A DNA stretch of 8,404 bases from assembly GCA_902464495.1 (NCBI GenBank), contig CABQJK010000057.1:1-8404 (forward strand), written 5' to 3'. The first letter of the stretch is position 1; each line of letters starts with the position of its first letter. This document shows, piece after piece, positions 6,729-8,404 of this stretch. A program made the translations under genes and the position numbers. The stretch is from an uncultured Collinsella sp. (GTDB lineage Bacteria; Actinomycetota; Coriobacteriia; Coriobacteriales; Coriobacteriaceae). The notes under the pieces were generated by a model that did no database searches, had not been told where the DNA came from, and worked only from the letters and a program-made list of their open reading frames with translations.

Positions 6729-6839
6729 TCTCGACCGTTTCGATCTGCGGGGGCTGATATTTTTTATGTAATGGGGACTTTGCTGATGCTGCCCCGGAGA
6801 CCGCATATCTAACTTTGGTCAGCCTGAAATGCATTGCCG
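6729..6839. other. Conserved linker of composite repeat, copy 1
   Basis: About 110 nt joining hairpins A and B, about 90 percent identical to 7984-8095. It has a G-rich run, then an AT-rich patch with six T (6760-6765), then GGGG (6773-6776) and CCCC (6792-6795), which could form a small stem in both copies. No start codon with a Shine-Dalgarno is seen. It may be structured RNA, a promoter-bearing spacer or plain repeat sequence. Confidence 0.55.
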
Positions 6840-6912
6840 GGGCCGGGGCGCCTGCTTTGTTTTGAGAAGTTCGCGAAGCCCACTTCTCAAAACAAAGCAG
6901 GCGCCCCGGCCC
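6840..6912. repeat. Hairpin B: 31-bp perfect stem, 11-nt loop
   Basis: Arms 6840-6870 and 6882-6912 are perfect 31-nt reverse complements with loop TCGCGAAGCCC (6871-6881), the reverse complement of the hairpin A loop. The apical stem GAGAAGT/ACTTCTC is shared with A, C and D. The stem base (GGGCCGGGG) differs from that of A. It ends 24 bp before the permease start codon, leaving room only for the RBS. Confidence 0.92.
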
Positions 6913-6936
6913 TCGTGGAATAGATAAGGGGGAAGC

Positions 6937-7875
6937 ATGAGCTTTACGAGTGTGGCGCTTCAGATGTTGACGGTTTCGCTGCCTATTTTGTTGGGGTGGT
7001 GTATCGCCAAGCTGGGGTTTATGAAAGCGGAGTTCGAGCGCGAGCTGTCGCATCTGCTGCTGCAGGTGGCGCTACCGTGCTTGGTGCTTTCGTCAGCGCT
7101 GGGCGATGATGTGAAGCTTCCGAGCATTGCCGAGACGTTTTCGCTCATGGGCCTGTCCTTTGTGATGTATGCGGTGGCGACCGTTATCGCGTTTGCTGTC
7201 ACCGCTGCTCTTCGCGTTCCCAAAGGGACAGAATGCTCGTATCGCTTCGCCGTGCTTTTCGGTAATGCCGGGTTTATCGGTTTTCCGGTTATTTCGGCGG
7301 TGTTGGGAAAACAAGCGCTGTTGTATGCATCGATTGCGCTTATCCCCCTAAACCTTCTTATGTTTACCGTCGGTGCCATGTTATTTAGCGGAATGGATGG
7401 CGGCCTTAAAAAGCAGATGCGCAATATTGCCGCCTGCTGCAAGAGCCCTGGTCTCATTGCAAGTGCTGTTGTGCTTGGGATCGTGCTAACCGGATGGACC
7501 GATTGGGGCGTGTTGGGCGACTCGATTTCCATTGTTGGCACCATGACCACTCCAGCGGCATTGTTGCTCATGGGATCGTCTATCGCCAAGTACCGTCCGC
7601 TCGAGATGCTTACCAACTGGCGCGCCTATGTCGCCGTGGCGTTTCGCCTGGTTGTCGTGCCGGTGGCATGTCTTGCCGTCGCGCGCTTGTGGCCCGGCAT
7701 GACGCCCATGTTTATCGCGACGCTTGTGCTCGAGATGGCAATGCCGGTGGGCAGCAACGGTACGCTGTACTGCCTACAATACGGCAAGGATGCACGCCCC
7801 ATGATGCAGTGTACGTTTTTGTCGATCATCTGCTCCATTTTGACCATCCCACTCGTAGCCACACTGTGCGGGTAG
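6937..7875 (+). CDS. AEC (auxin efflux carrier) family permease
   Basis: A 312-residue integral membrane protein of the AEC family (TC 2.A.69), whose bacterial members export or exchange small organic acids such as malate or malonate. The substrate is not predictable here. About ten hydrophobic segments are visible, roughly 5-25, 38-56, 69-91, 104-124, 128-150, 168-187, 197-215, 229-250, 256-276 and 289-310, in the two five-helix halves expected of the fold. Family-like motifs are FGNAGFIGFPV (108-118), in the broken-helix region of the first half, and MPVGSNGTLY (269-278) in the second. The start is supported by AAGGGGGA (6926-6933), three bases before ATG. The gene lies between two direct copies of the composite repeat, 24 bp after the first and 1 bp before the second. 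Its codon use is visibly less GC-biased than that of xfp, consistent with low expression or different history. Confidence 0.9.
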   Translation: MSFTSVALQMLTVSLPILLGWCIAKLGFMKAEFERELSHLLLQVALPCLVLSSALGDDVKLPSIAETFSLMGLSFVMYAVATVIAFAVTAALRVPKGTECSYRFAVLFGNAGFIGFPVISAVLGKQALLYASIALIPLNLLMFTVGAMLFSGMDGGLKKQMRNIAACCKSPGLIASAVVLGIVLTGWTDWGVLGDSISIVGTMTTPAALLLMGSSIAKYRPLEMLTNWRAYVAVAFRLVVVPVACLAVARLWPGMTPMFIATLVLEMAMPVGSNGTLYCLQYGKDARPMMQCTFLSIICSILTIPLVATLCG

Positions 7876-7898
7876 GCATTCGGGACGGTCTCGCGCTG

Positions 7899-7983
7899 GG
7901 GCCGCCTCCGGGCGGGCTGCCTTGGTCTGAGAAGTGGGCTTCGCGAACTTCTCAGACCAAGGCAACCCGCCCGGAGGCGGCCC
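7899..7983. repeat. Hairpin C: 37-bp stem with one mismatch
   Basis: Arms 7899-7935 and 7947-7983 pair over 37 positions with one mismatch (C7917 opposite A7965). The loop is GGGCTTCGCGA, as in hairpin A. Compared with A, CC at 6670-6671 is GG at 7924-7925, and the opposite GG at 6703-6704 is CC at 7957-7958. Pairing is therefore preserved. Confidence 0.92.
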
Positions 7984-8095
7984 TCTCGACCGTTTCGATA
8001 TGCGGGGGCTGATTCTTTTTTATGTAATGGGGACTTTGCTGATGCTGCCCCGGAGACCGCGCATCTGACTTTGGCCAGCCCGAAACACATCGCCG
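7984..8095. other. Conserved linker of composite repeat, copy 2
   Basis: This is the counterpart of 6729-6839, with the same T6 run, GGGG (8029-8032) and CCCC (8048-8051). Differences cluster in the right half, from 8059 on. The left half, including the outer-stem partner GACCGTTTCG (7988-7997), is almost unchanged. No gene is seen. Confidence 0.55.
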
Positions 8096-8168
8096 GGGCC
8101 GGGGAGCCTGTCTTGTTTTGAGAAGTTCGCGAAGCCCACTTCTCAAAACAAGACAGGCTCCCCGGCCC
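8096..8168. repeat. Hairpin D: 31-bp perfect stem, 11-nt loop
   Basis: Arms 8096-8126 and 8138-8168 are perfect reverse complements around loop TCGCGAAGCCC. Relative to hairpin B, three stem pairs differ and all three are compensated: C6849-G6903 is A8105-T8159, C6855-G6897 is T8111-A8153, and T6856-A6896 is C8112-G8152. An intrinsic terminator follows two bases later. Confidence 0.92.
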
Positions 8169-8169
8169 T

Positions 8170-8216
8170 CGTCCGTATGTTCTTCCGCTGAGCGAGCGGG
8201 AGCTCGGACGTTTTTT
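8170..8216 (+). terminator. Intrinsic terminator after the permease gene
   Basis: CGTCCG (8170-8175) pairs with CGGACG (8205-8210), and inside it CCGCT (8185-8189) pairs with AGCGG (8195-8199) around GAGCG. Six T follow at 8211-8216. It probably ends the permease transcript, downstream of the whole repeat. Confidence 0.7.
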
Positions 8217-8347
8217 CGGATGGACTGTCGATGCCCTTCGCTGTAGAGGCGGGCCGCGGGCAATCCGTTCCAATGTTTCCAAATGAATACGCTGTGAGCC
8301 GAGGGAGACGATTCTCCCCGCAAGCACTCTAGTATGCTAAAGTACCC
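8217..8347. other. Intergenic stretch with a small hairpin and a weak promoter candidate
   Basis: I see no gene here. GGGAGA (8303-8308), loop CGAT and TCTCCC (8313-8318) form a small tetraloop hairpin with no T-tract. TATGCT at 8333-8338 could be a -10 box for the gene beyond the window, but no good -35 is found. Confidence 0.35.
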
Positions 8348-8404
8348 AGAAGACCGGCGGAGCTATGCCGGTCTTCTGTTCTATATGAGACACAGCATGA
8401 GGAG
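8348..8404 (+). promoter_or_regulatory. 5' leader hairpin and Shine-Dalgarno of a gene beyond the window
   Basis: AGAAGACCGGC (8348-8358) and GCCGGTCTTCT (8367-8377) form an 11-bp perfect stem with an 8-nt loop GGAGCTAT. The tail GTTCTATATG is not a good T-tract, so a terminator is doubtful. GAGGAG at 8399-8404 looks like the SD of a gene starting just past the edge. If TATGCT at 8333 is the -10, the hairpin sits at the extreme 5' end of the transcript, where it could protect the RNA or regulate translation. The ATG at 8385 has no RBS of its own. Confidence 0.4.

Larger units (their letters stand above)
6624..6912. repeat. Composite hairpin repeat, copy 1 (289 bp)
   Basis: The repeat begins directly after the xfp TAG and fills nearly the whole 313-bp gap to the next gene. 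It has hairpin A (6646-6728), a linker (6729-6839) and hairpin B (6840-6912). It is a direct repeat of 7877-8168, with identical order and orientation. The linker carries roughly ten differences and three single-base indels separate the two copies overall. An outer stem (6628-6637 with 6733-6742, two G-T pairs) flanks hairpin A and is identical in copy 2. I see no plausible gene in it; frames crossing it on the minus strand simply read through the palindromes. Confidence 0.9.
7877..8168. repeat. Composite hairpin repeat, copy 2 (292 bp)
   Basis: This is the second direct copy of 6624-6912, starting one base after the permease TAG. It has hairpin C (7899-7983), linker (7984-8095) and hairpin D (8096-8168). 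It accounts for most of the gene-free stretch from 7876 to the window end. Relative to copy 1 it has one extra base in each arm of the first hairpin and one in the linker. The copies are 1253 bp apart start to start. Homologous recombination between them would remove the permease gene. Confidence 0.9.

Noticed and set aside
4983..6806. Minus-strand open frame of 607 codons opposite xfp
   Set aside because: It is antisense to a clear phosphoketolase gene whose biased high-GC codons suppress stops on the other strand. It starts inside the linker of the composite repeat and shows no family motifs.
6532..7053. Minus-strand open frame crossing composite repeat copy 1
   Set aside because: It reads through hairpins A and B and into xfp and the permease gene. 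Its protein words recur only because the DNA repeat recurs, and it has no start site of its own.
6624..8168. Insertion sequence or CRISPR array
   Set aside because: No transposase frame, and only two copies with a gene between them rather than short regular repeats and spacers. The AEC gene is an ordinary permease, not a mobility gene.
7626..8327. Minus-strand open frame crossing composite repeat copy 2
   Set aside because: It is the same repeat-derived translation as in copy 1, extended over the permease gene. Repeat structure and compensated stems argue for a non-coding element.

Overview
The window looks like a chromosomal segment of a high-GC Gram-positive bacterium. A bifidobacterial-type phosphoketolase, an actinobacterial-looking MurB, a LacI-family regulator and a PcsB-like coiled-coil cell-wall hydrolase together suggest Actinomycetota. 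Coriobacteriia of the Collinsella type is my best guess; this is an inference from gene content and base composition, not a database match.

Layout. Positions 1-25 hold the first codons of a leftward gene that leaves the window, divergent from a rightward gene (292-1497) for a secreted coiled-coil plus CHAP/NlpC-like peptidoglycan hydrolase. Its 3' flank has a large palindromic element (1506-1636) and then a bidirectional intrinsic terminator (1689-1717), shared with the convergent murB (1716-2678, minus). murB is divergent from a LacI-family repressor gene (2862-3890). This is followed on the same strand by xfp (4095-6623), encoding phosphoketolase. The xfp upstream region carries two strong LacI-type operators next to a -10 box, and a third operator-like site over the lacI stop codon. 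The regulator therefore most likely controls xfp.

After xfp lies a 289-bp composite repeat (6624-6912), then an AEC-family permease gene (6937-7875), then a second direct copy of the repeat (7877-8168). An intrinsic terminator (8170-8216) follows, and then the 5' leader of a gene that starts beyond the window.

The least explained part is the repeat family. Each composite copy has two very long near-perfect hairpins (31-37 bp stems, 11-nt loops) whose loops are reverse complements of each other, joined by a conserved linker of about 110 nt. Between the copies, stem positions change in both arms together, so pairing is kept at five changed pairs. The element at 1506-1636 shares the end signature GGGCCG...CGGCCCTC but has unrelated interior sequence and two mutually exclusive folds. 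These elements sit just after stop codons. They are the best candidate for an undescribed element, either a REPIN/BIME-like mobile repeat or a structured 3'-end RNA.

The genes do not form one pathway. There is a cell-envelope group (hydrolase, murB), a central-carbon unit (LacI regulator plus phosphoketolase) and a permease of unknown substrate flanked by repeats.
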